Part shown: piece after piece, positions 5,256-11,512 of the stretch
How positions within the stretch are numbered: position 1 is the stretch's first letter
How the letters are laid out: each line of letters opens with the position of its first letter
Origin: a virus
Virus record (IMG/VR): IMGVR_UViG_3300042868_000904
Location: 1-23,700 of that record
Direction: 5' to 3' (one strand)
DNA: 23,700 bases
Translations under genes and position numbers: made by a program
The notes under the pieces: model-generated
What the model was told of the DNA's origin: nothing
Database searches by the model: none
What the model saw: only the letters and a program-made list of their open reading frames with translations

Positions 5256-7132
5256 CCCTAGACCTTGAGTGCTTCTACTCAACTGAGTATTCCCTGACCA
5301 AGATTCCTACCGAGGAGTATGTGCGGTCGCCTCAGTTCGAGATGATTGGCATTGCAATCAAGGTGGACGATGGCGAAACTGTTTGGTATCCCAAACCGCA
5401 AGTGGAACGGATACTGAAAGAGTTCGACTGGTCTGATGCGATGGTGGTTGCACAGAACACTGCGTTCGATGGTGCGGTACTTGACTGGCTGTATGGCGTA
5501 AAGCCCATGGCTTGGTTGGACACGCTTGGTATGTCACGGGCTTTGTTTCCGCATGAGAAGGCGCACGGCTTAGCCAAGCAAGCTGAGCGCATGGGTATCG
5601 GAGCCAAGGGCGATGAGGTGCTTCATGCCAAGGGCAAGCACTACGCTGACTTCTCTGCCGAGGAGTTGGCACGCTACGCTGAGTACTGTATCAATGACAC
5701 CGAGTTAACGTACAAGCTATTCAACATGTACATGGCGATGGGTTTCCCTAAACAAGAACTGAAACTGATGGACATGACTCTGCGCATGTTTATTGAGCCT
5801 GTGCTTGAGTTGGACAAGAAGTTATTGGTTGACCACTTGGAAGCCGTGAAGGATGCCAAGGAAGCGCTGATGGAATCTGTGCGGGACTTCATGCTCAAAG
5901 ACGCTGATCCCGAGTACGTACACGCTATCTTTAGCGAAGGTATGGATGGTATCAAGAAGCTACTAATGTCTAATGACAAGTTCTCCAAAGTACTGGAGAA
6001 CTACGGTGTTGTACCGCCCACAAAGTTAAGCCTACGCACTGGCAAGTTAGCGTGGGCATTTGCCAAAACCGATCAAGAATTTAAAGATTTAGAGGAGCAT
6101 CCTGATGAACGAGTACAAATGCTTGTCGCAGCCCGCCTTGGAAACAAGACGACAATTGAAGAGACTCGCACTGAGCGCTTTATTGGTATGTCTACTCGAG
6201 GCAGGTTTCCTGTACCTCTACGTTACTACGGGGCACACTCTGGTCGTTGGTCTGGTCAAGACTCTGTAAACCTGCAGAACTTACCATCACGCGGAACGAA
6301 CGCAGGCAAGATCAAAAAGGCTATCAAGGCTCCGGCAGGGCATGTGGTCATTGACTGCGACTCAGCGCAGATCGAGGCACGTACCTTGGCTTGGTTAGCG
6401 GGTCAGCATGACTTGGTGGATGCGTTCTCACGTTCCCAAGATGTGTACAAGCTGATGGCAAGTAAGATATACCGAATAGCCCCCGAAGAAATTGACAGGC
6501 AACAAAGGCAGGTTGGCAAGGTCGTGATTCTTGGTGCGGGATATGGCGTTGGACACCATAAGCTTAAGCTTTTTCTTAAGATGCAAGCGGGTGTTGATGC
6601 AACCGAAGACGAAGCAAAACGCATCATTGACGCATACAGGCATGCCTACTACAAGATACCCGAGTTGTGGCGTAGGGCAGACGAGGCGCTTATAGCGTTG
6701 CGTACTGGCAACGGCTACCAAGTAGATGCGCATGGGCTAATCAACGCAGTTCCGGGCAAAGGGTTAACCCTACCTAGCGGTCTACATATCCAGTATCCCG
6801 ACCTAGCCAAAGTGACTGATGAAAAGACTCACAAAGACCAGTGGCGATACTTCTCTAAGGGATTACCCGTGTATATCTACGGCGGGAAAGTGGTGGAGAA
6901 CGTGTGTCAAGCCGTAGCAAGGCAGGTCGTTGCGGAGCAGATGCTGAGAATCGGCAAGAAGTACAAGGTGGTGTTGACAGTCCATGATGCCGTGGCTTGC
7001 ATTGCACCGATTGAGGAAAAAGATGAAGCAAAACAATACGTTGAGGAGTGTATGTCATGGCGACCAAAGTGGGCACAAACTTTACCGCTAGCCTGCGAAT
7101 CAGGCGTAGGGGCTTCCTATGGGGACTGTTGA
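5240..7132 (+). CDS. Family A DNA polymerase with 3'-5' exonuclease
   Basis: A 630-aa replicative DNA polymerase. The N-terminal DnaQ-like proofreading domain shows Exo I (D8-x-E10), Exo II (NTAFDG, 73-78) and Exo III (Y149-CIN-D153). The polymerase domain has motif A (DSAQIEAR, D374), motif B on the O helix (R-QVGK427 to GAGYG, Y435) and motif C (VHDAV, H582-D583). Motif C reads HDA instead of the common HDE. The GTG at 5240 is preferred because AGAGGAG (5228-5234) lies five bases before it; a GTG at 5234 overlaps that site. It acts on phage DNA with the primase-helicase at 11513. Confidence 0.97.
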   Translation: MPRIVTLDLECFYSTEYSLTKIPTEEYVRSPQFEMIGIAIKVDDGETVWYPKPQVERILKEFDWSDAMVVAQNTAFDGAVLDWLYGVKPMAWLDTLGMSRALFPHEKAHGLAKQAERMGIGAKGDEVLHAKGKHYADFSAEELARYAEYCINDTELTYKLFNMYMAMGFPKQELKLMDMTLRMFIEPVLELDKKLLVDHLEAVKDAKEALMESVRDFMLKDADPEYVHAIFSEGMDGIKKLLMSNDKFSKVLENYGVVPPTKLSLRTGKLAWAFAKTDQEFKDLEEHPDERVQMLVAARLGNKTTIEETRTERFIGMSTRGRFPVPLRYYGAHSGRWSGQDSVNLQNLPSRGTNAGKIKKAIKAPAGHVVIDCDSAQIEARTLAWLAGQHDLVDAFSRSQDVYKLMASKIYRIAPEEIDRQQRQVGKVVILGAGYGVGHHKLKLFLKMQAGVDATEDEAKRIIDAYRHAYYKIPELWRRADEALIALRTGNGYQVDAHGLINAVPGKGLTLPSGLHIQYPDLAKVTDEKTHKDQWRYFSKGLPVYIYGGKVVENVCQAVARQVVAEQMLRIGKKYKVVLTVHDAVACIAPIEEKDEAKQYVEECMSWRPKWAQTLPLACESGVGASYGDC

Positions 7133-7173
7133 TTGGTACACTAGGGCTTGCAAAAACAAACCCAGTTCTTTCC

Positions 7174-7839
7174 ATGACGCTAGCCCACTCCTACTCAGGC
7201 ATCAAAGACTACGAAGGCTGTCCACGCAGATACCACGAAGTCAAGATACTAAAAAAGTTTAAATCTAAAGACACTGAAGCAACCATGTACGGCACTGCCG
7301 TGCATAAAGCATTTGAAGAATACATCCGTGATAAGACACCACTTCCAGCGAGTTATGCGCATTACAAACCATTCGTGGAACCCCTTGCCAACTTCCAAGG
7401 CGACGTTCGTTGCGAGGAAAAGCTCGGCATCCGTGCAGACTTCACACCCTGTGGATTCTTTGATAAAGACGTATGGTTCCGAGGCATACCAGACTATCTT
7501 GCAATCAACCACGACAAAGGAATTGCAAGGGTAGCCGACTATAAGACCGGCAAGTCAAGCCGGTACGCAGACAGCGCTCAATTAGAACTAATGGCAGCTA
7601 TGGTGATGATTCACCATCCCAACGTAAATACCGTCAAGGGGGCACTGTTGTTTGTTGTAGTTGGCGATGTGATTAAGTCTGAGTACACTCGTAAACAATT
7701 GCCTGAAATCCTGTCTAAATGGGCTGGCAGGGCTAGTGCAATCGAAGCAGCCGTAGTGCATGGGGTATGGAATCCCAAAAGCTCTGCGCTATGCAAATTC
7801 TGCCCAGTTACTACTTGTGAGAACCACAATGGCCACTAA
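7174..7839 (+). CDS. Cas4/RecB-like PD-(D/E)XK nuclease
   Basis: A 221-aa nuclease of the PDDEXK_1/Cas4-RecB type. H44 lies in GTAVHKAFEE, D107 in GIPDYLAI, D122-x-K124 in ADYKTGK, and Q138 in the QLELMA helix. One N-terminal cysteine (C16 in EGCPRRY) and a C-terminal C-x2-C-x4-C cluster resemble the 4Fe-4S cluster arrangement of Cas4 and AddB nucleases. Phage members probably resect DNA ends in recombination. The start at ATG 7174 has no clear Shine-Dalgarno sequence; the upstream part of the frame is a shadow of the polymerase gene. No CRISPR array or other Cas gene is present. Confidence 0.9.
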   Translation: MTLAHSYSGIKDYEGCPRRYHEVKILKKFKSKDTEATMYGTAVHKAFEEYIRDKTPLPASYAHYKPFVEPLANFQGDVRCEEKLGIRADFTPCGFFDKDVWFRGIPDYLAINHDKGIARVADYKTGKSSRYADSAQLELMAAMVMIHHPNVNTVKGALLFVVVGDVIKSEYTRKQLPEILSKWAGRASAIEAAVVHGVWNPKSSALCKFCPVTTCENHNGH

Positions 7840-8113
7840 ACGAAACTATAAGCAAGAATACGAACGGTATCAGGGTACGCCTAAACAGCTTGCTGCCCAA
7901 TCCGAAAGACACAAAGCTAGACGGGCATACGAGAAGGCTCATGGCACTCTGCCTGACGATGTAGACGTAGACCATAAGAAGGCTATGTCCAAGGGCGGTA
8001 CGTCAAACTTAAGCAATCTCCGTGCCTCCACAGACAACTCCAATCGTAGTTTTGCTCGCACCAAAACAGGCGACATGAAATCACAAATTTCTAAGCGAGA
8101 GCGTAAAAAATAA
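7829..8113 (+). CDS. Small HNH endonuclease
   Basis: A 94-aa basic protein with an HNH motif near the C-terminus: D48-H49 (VDVDHKKAMSKGG), N63 in SNLSNLR and N72 in DNSNRSF. Spacing fits the one-domain HNH nucleases found in phages, which nick or cut DNA and may act in homing, packaging or recombination. No zinc cysteines are seen. The ATG at 7829 overlaps the end of the Cas4-like gene by 11 bases, indicating coupling. It is the last gene before the terminator at 8187, so it ends a transcription unit. Confidence 0.9.
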   Translation: MATKRNYKQEYERYQGTPKQLAAQSERHKARRAYEKAHGTLPDDVDVDHKKAMSKGGTSNLSNLRASTDNSNRSFARTKTGDMKSQISKRERKK

Positions 8114-8186
8114 TGTAAGATGAAATCACTCGGTGCCCGCAGTTGCCGAGTTGTTTCGTTGGAATTCTCCTCCCAGTAATGGGTTT
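8114..8186 (+). promoter_or_regulatory. Leader region with possible alternative hairpins
   Basis: Non-coding spacer after the HNH gene. A hairpin pairs ACTCGG (8128-8133) with CCGAGT (8146-8151). CCCAGTA occurs at 8172-8178 and again at 8188-8194, so the 3' arm of the terminator could pair with either copy. A weak TAAGAT at 8118-8123 could be a -10 element, but no convincing -35 is visible. Attenuation is possible but unproven. Confidence 0.35.
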
Positions 8187-8217
8187 GCCCAGTAGCAGTG
8201 CTACTGGGCTATTTTTG
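8187..8217 (+). terminator. Intrinsic terminator before the SNF2 helicase gene
   Basis: GCCCAGTAG (8187-8195) pairs perfectly with CTACTGGGC (8201-8209) around a five-base loop and is followed by TATTTTT. This is a strong rho-independent terminator shape. It lies only 20 bases before the helicase ATG, leaving no room for a normal promoter downstream. Confidence 0.9.
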
Positions 8218-8237
8218 TCACTTCTATTCAAATTTAT

Positions 8238-9797
8238 ATGCAAATCATTGACAACAAGGCATTGGTGTTTAATACACGCAAAGCAAATCAAATTACTTCT
8301 ATCATTCCTAAGAGCAAGGTGCTTGAGAACAACGGAGACGTTGACCAAGTCATTGTTAACTGGGGCTTTGACGAAGTGCAATTACTACGCAACCTAGGTA
8401 TACGTGATGTGCCTAGTCCCATTTTGGGACGCTACGAGTGGCCGGGGATGTTTACGCCCTTTGACCATCAGCGTACTACTGCAGAGTTCCTCACACTACA
8501 TCCACGTTGCTTTGTGTTTAACGAAGCAGGCACAGGCAAGACCAGTGCAGCAGCTTGGGCTGCGGACTACCTCATGAAGCAAGGCAGGGTCAAGCGTGTG
8601 CTTGTTGTGTGCCCAGTGTCCATCATGGACACCGCATGGCGCTCTGATTTGTTTAAGACAGTCATGCACCGCACAGTGGCTATTGCACAGGGGTCACGCA
8701 CACAAAGACAGAAGGTTATCCAAGGTGATTACGAGTTCGTCATCATTAACTTTGATGGTGTGAAGGTAGTCAATAAAGAGTTAGAAGCCGGTGGGTTTGA
8801 CCTCATCATCGTGGACGAGGCTAACGCAGTTAAGAGCGTGACTACCGATAGGTGGAAGTGCCTTGCAACCTTGATTAAACCTACTACACGCCTGTGGATG
8901 ATGACAGGTACGCCTGCGTCGCAGTCACCGCTAGATGCCTATGGTCTGGCTAAGCTTGTGGCACCTGATGCGGTGCCTAGATTCTTTGGGGCGTTCCGTG
9001 ACAAAGTGATGCTCAAGCTTACGCAGTACAAGTGGGTGCCAAGACAAGACGCACAACAGATCGTTCACCAAGTGTTGCAACCCGCCATTAGATACACAAA
9101 GCTTGAGTGCTTGGACTTGCCTGACTTGTTGTACTCGACTCGTGAAGTTCCCTTGACGGCTCAGCAAGCCAAGTACTATGACGCGCTCAAAAAACAAATG
9201 ATGACCATTGCGGCAGGCTCAGAAATTACAGCGGTGAATGCGGCAGCAATGCTTAACAAACTTTTGCAAGTTGCACAAGGGGCGGTATATACCGATGACG
9301 GGGGCGTTGTTGAGTTTGACGTAGCCAATCGCATGAGTGAGTTACTAAATGTCATCGAGCAAACTGACCACAAGGTATTGGTGTTTATCCCATATCGACA
9401 TACGCTACAAATGGTTGAGAATACTCTGCTCAAAGAAGGATACACAGTGCAGACGATTCATGGCGGTGTTGCGTCAACCCGACGAGCAGACATAATTAAA
9501 GAATTTCAAACCGAGGATGACCCACGCATACTCCTCTTAGTACCGCAGGCAACTGCACACGGCATCACGCTCACTCGTGCTAACCAAGTTGTCTGGTGGG
9601 GTCCAGTAGCGTCCACGGAAATCTATTTGCAAGCTAACTCACGAGCGCACCGAGCAGGGCAGACAAACAAAGTTACAGTCACACACTTGCAAGGCAGTCC
9701 GGTTGAGCGACGCATGTACACCATGCTGCAAAATAAAATAGATTTGCATCAAAGTTTGGTAGATTTATACAAACAAGAGCTTGACACTGAAATTTGA
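8238..9797 (+). CDS. SNF2-family helicase
   Basis: A 519-aa superfamily 2 ATPase of the SNF2 type. Q78 lies in the helicase Q region, the Walker A is EAGTGKT (K101), Walker B is the variant DEAN (D193-E194), motif III is near TGTPAS, and motif VI is QANSRAHRAGQ (465-474). Such phage helicases probably translocate on duplex DNA for replication or recombination. Phage SNF2 proteins often co-occur with VRR-NUC nucleases, as here. The start is supported by the conserved-looking opening MQIIDNKALVF, but there is no Shine-Dalgarno sequence. The last codons contain a promoter for the next unit. Confidence 0.95.
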   Translation: MQIIDNKALVFNTRKANQITSIIPKSKVLENNGDVDQVIVNWGFDEVQLLRNLGIRDVPSPILGRYEWPGMFTPFDHQRTTAEFLTLHPRCFVFNEAGTGKTSAAAWAADYLMKQGRVKRVLVVCPVSIMDTAWRSDLFKTVMHRTVAIAQGSRTQRQKVIQGDYEFVIINFDGVKVVNKELEAGGFDLIIVDEANAVKSVTTDRWKCLATLIKPTTRLWMMTGTPASQSPLDAYGLAKLVAPDAVPRFFGAFRDKVMLKLTQYKWVPRQDAQQIVHQVLQPAIRYTKLECLDLPDLLYSTREVPLTAQQAKYYDALKKQMMTIAAGSEITAVNAAAMLNKLLQVAQGAVYTDDGGVVEFDVANRMSELLNVIEQTDHKVLVFIPYRHTLQMVENTLLKEGYTVQTIHGGVASTRRADIIKEFQTEDDPRILLLVPQATAHGITLTRANQVVWWGPVASTEIYLQANSRAHRAGQTNKVTVTHLQGSPVERRMYTMLQNKIDLHQSLVDLYKQELDTEI

Positions 9798-9808
9798 CAG
9801 TGTATAAT
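9781..9808 (+). promoter_or_regulatory. Sigma70 promoter
   Basis: TTGACA (9781-9786), a 16-bp spacer and TATAAT (9803-9808) are both exact consensus hexamers. The promoter lies in the last codons of the helicase gene and points to the 129-aa gene and the putative ssDNA-binding protein gene. Transcription would begin at about 9815. A host-type RNA polymerase would be expected to recognise it. Confidence 0.85.
9784..9803 (+). promoter_or_regulatory. Operator-like palindrome within the promoter
   Basis: ACACTG (9784-9789) and CAGTGT (9798-9803) form a perfect 6-bp inverted repeat with an 8-base AT-rich centre. It spans from within the -35 hexamer to the first base of the -10 hexamer. Such placement suits repression by a dimeric DNA-binding protein; candidates in the window are the HTH protein at 11200 and the ribbon-helix-helix-like protein at 3727. 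The binding partner is inference. Confidence 0.5.
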
Positions 9809-9820
9809 TTCTAAAAAACG

Positions 9821-9873
9821 GGGGGAAAGCCGTCAAAAGCTCTAAAGCTTGCGGACGAGCGGTTAGTACCCCC
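9821..9873 (+). ncRNA. Structured 5' leader
   Basis: Three nested stems can form in the expected leader: GGGGG (9821-9825) with CCCCC (9869-9873), CGTC (9831-9834) with GACG (9854-9857), and AAGCT (9837-9841) with AGCTT (9846-9850) around a CTAA loop. I could match it to no riboswitch or ribozyme class. It could stabilise the mRNA for the downstream genes or act in regulation. Confidence 0.4.
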
Positions 9874-9906
9874 ACCAATTTGTTCAACGTAAATCAAAGG
9901 AATCGT

Positions 9907-10296
9907 ATGGATGCAAGTCAGTTAGTCAATGTGTATATCAAAATACGTGACGCTAAAGAAATTAAAAAGAAACAGATGGAAGCCGAGATTGCTGACCTTG
10001 ATCAGCAGTTGGATGCCGTAGAGCATGAGCTTCTAGAAATCTGCAAGACCACCGGACAAGATGGTGGCAAGACACAATTCGGTTCGTTCACACGAGCCGT
10101 CAAAACACGCTACTGGACCAGTGACTGGGACAGTATGTACAAATTCATCCGTGAGCATGATGCACCTGACTTACTTGAACGTCGGATTGCGCAAGGTAAC
10201 TTTGCACAGTTCGTCAAAGAGAATCCGGACAGCATGCCTGCAGGTGTGAATATCGAGTCGAAATACTCGATCACGGTTCGCCGTTCATCCAAGTAA
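9907..10296 (+). CDS. Conserved phage replication-region protein
   Basis: A 129-aa protein starting at ATG 9907 with AAAGGA at 9896-9901. The first 50 residues (QLVNVYIKIRDAKEIKKKQ onward) form a charged coiled-coil-like helix. The second half contains TRYWTSDWDSMYKFI, then HDAPDLLERRI and a closing VNIESKYSITVRR strand. I recognise this family from tailed phages, usually next to the ssDNA-binding or primase genes, but no function is known. It is the first gene after the 9781 promoter and is probably co-expressed with the gene at 10317. Confidence 0.88.
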   Translation: MDASQLVNVYIKIRDAKEIKKKQMEAEIADLDQQLDAVEHELLEICKTTGQDGGKTQFGSFTRAVKTRYWTSDWDSMYKFIREHDAPDLLERRIAQGNFAQFVKENPDSMPAGVNIESKYSITVRRSSK

Positions 10297-10316
10297 CTTT
10301 CTAATAGGAAATCAAA

Positions 10317-11207
10317 ATGAGTAACATGACACTTTTCAAATCCGGTTCCGTTATCCCTGACTATTTACGTGAGGCTTCTGACGCTACTACCCGTGACATT
10401 GCAGGTAGCTCTGGCGGTAAGCAAATCTCTATCAAGGGCGGTGTGTGGCGTATGGTCGTAGGCGGTGAAGAAGTCGCCAAGAACGAAGAACGCGCCATGA
10501 ACTTCGTGGTGATTGCATCCGGCAAGGGTGTGACACGTACGTTCTATGCAGACAAATACGAAGAAGGCAAGGACATTAAACCTGCCTGCTGGTCTGCTGA
10601 AGGCGTAGTGCCCAACGAAGAAGTGACTAACCCACAAAGTAAGTCATGCGCTACCTGCCCTCAGAACATCGAAGGCTCTGGTGATGGTAAGGCTCGTGCC
10701 TGCCGTTACAGCAAGCGTTTGGCTGTGGCTTTGGAGAACGACATTGGTGGCAACATCTACCGCTTGTCAGTCCCTGCCAAGTCATACTTCGGTCGTGCTG
10801 AAGGTGAGAAGATGCCACTGCAAGCGTTTGGTAAGTTCTTGTCAGGACATGGTATCCCGATTACAGGCATTGTGACCGAAGCTCGCTTCGACACTGCCGA
10901 AGCAGTGCCCGTGTTGAAGTTCCGTGCTGTACGCCCCTTGTCGAAAGAAGAGTGGGAACTGGGTAAAGCACAGAGCCAAACCGAAGACGCTCGTCAAGCT
11001 ATCGAGTTGAAGATGGTTCCATCTAAAGCCGAAGGCATGCCTGCGTTACCACAGTCGTTCAAGGAAGCCCCTGCCATTGCTGAGAAAGCGGAAGCCGTGG
11101 CTGAGCCAGTGAAACGTGCCCCTGCCAAAGCAAAGCCTGAGGCTCCTGCAGCAGCAAAGAACGTATCTGACATTTTGAGTGACTGGGCTACTGACGAAGA
11201 TGCGTAA
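10317..11207 (+). CDS. Putative single-stranded DNA-binding protein
   Basis: A 296-aa protein with AGGA upstream of ATG 10317. The core (about 35-215) is beta-rich and contains four cysteines (C91, C111, C114, C129) spaced like a zinc site. Residues 240-285 are an Ala/Pro/Lys-rich linker, and the last residues (DILSDWATDEDA) are acidic, as in the C-terminal tails of SSB proteins that recruit partners. The position between the polymerase cluster and primase-helicase, behind a strong promoter, fits an abundant ssDNA-binding protein. The call rests on architecture and context; I see no definite OB-fold motif. Confidence 0.6.
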   Translation: MSNMTLFKSGSVIPDYLREASDATTRDIAGSSGGKQISIKGGVWRMVVGGEEVAKNEERAMNFVVIASGKGVTRTFYADKYEEGKDIKPACWSAEGVVPNEEVTNPQSKSCATCPQNIEGSGDGKARACRYSKRLAVALENDIGGNIYRLSVPAKSYFGRAEGEKMPLQAFGKFLSGHGIPITGIVTEARFDTAEAVPVLKFRAVRPLSKEEWELGKAQSQTEDARQAIELKMVPSKAEGMPALPQSFKEAPAIAEKAEAVAEPVKRAPAKAKPEAPAAAKNVSDILSDWATDEDA

Positions 11208-11448
11208 TAGACCACGGGGGCATGACACCCTTTTCATTCAGAAAGTTGAAGACGCAGACCAGAAGCCGATTGTTATGCAGTTGGCTGATGTTTGTATCAA
11301 CAAAGGTACACCAATTACCGAGATAGCGCAGATGTTTGGCGTGACTCGTGCGAGTGTGTACAACTGGCTGACTGGTAAATCGGTGCCACGCGCTCGTCAT
11401 CAGGCAGCAATGCCTAAAGTTATTGCACGTCTTTCAAAACGTAAGTAA
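11200..11448 (+). CDS. Small helix-turn-helix DNA-binding protein
   Basis: An 82-aa basic protein starting at ATG 11200, eight bases inside the preceding gene, with no strong ribosome site, so it is probably coupled. Residues 39-60 (ITEIAQMFGVTRASVYNWLTGK) are a clear helix-turn-helix resembling the XRE or Cro type. It may repress or activate phage genes; the operator-like palindrome at 9784 in the promoter of its own operon would be a natural autoregulatory target, but that is inference. The operon ends just after it at the terminator. Confidence 0.82.
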   Translation: MRNRPRGHDTLFIQKVEDADQKPIVMQLADVCINKGTPITEIAQMFGVTRASVYNWLTGKSVPRARHQAAMPKVIARLSKRK

Positions 11449-11454
11449 CCCTCG

Positions 11455-11489
11455 GGGGTAACAGGTAGCACTGTTGCCCCTATTTTTTT
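11455..11489 (+). terminator. Intrinsic terminator before the primase-helicase gene
   Basis: GGGGTAACAG (11455-11464) pairs with CTGTTGCCCC (11471-11480), with one G-U pair and a six-base loop, followed by TATTTTTTT. A strong rho-independent terminator that ends the ssDNA-binding/HTH operon, only 23 bases before the next start. Confidence 0.9.
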
Positions 11490-11512
11490 CTCCCTCAACC
11501 CAGTGAGGTTCT

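Noticed and set aside
6548-6580. AAGCTTAAGCTT-rich stretch in the polymerase gene as a further copy of the A/T repeat
   Set aside because: It lacks the AAAACTTTT arms and 15-nt period and encodes a normal polymerase segment.
7174-7839. Evidence for a phage-encoded CRISPR-Cas system
   Set aside because: The Cas4-like nuclease stands alone; no repeat-spacer array or other Cas gene was seen on either strand.
8248-8275. TTGACA-N16-TAATAC promoter-like sequence inside the start of the helicase gene
   Set aside because: It lies downstream of the start codon, and the N-terminal residues it would remove look conserved for this helicase type, so it cannot drive the full gene; probably chance.
9811-9880. 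Possible tRNA or known riboswitch in the leader after the promoter
   Set aside because: There is no T-arm, anticodon arm or acceptor-stem layout, and I could not fit hammerhead, HDV-like, twister or glutamine riboswitch patterns. It is kept only as an unclassified structured leader.
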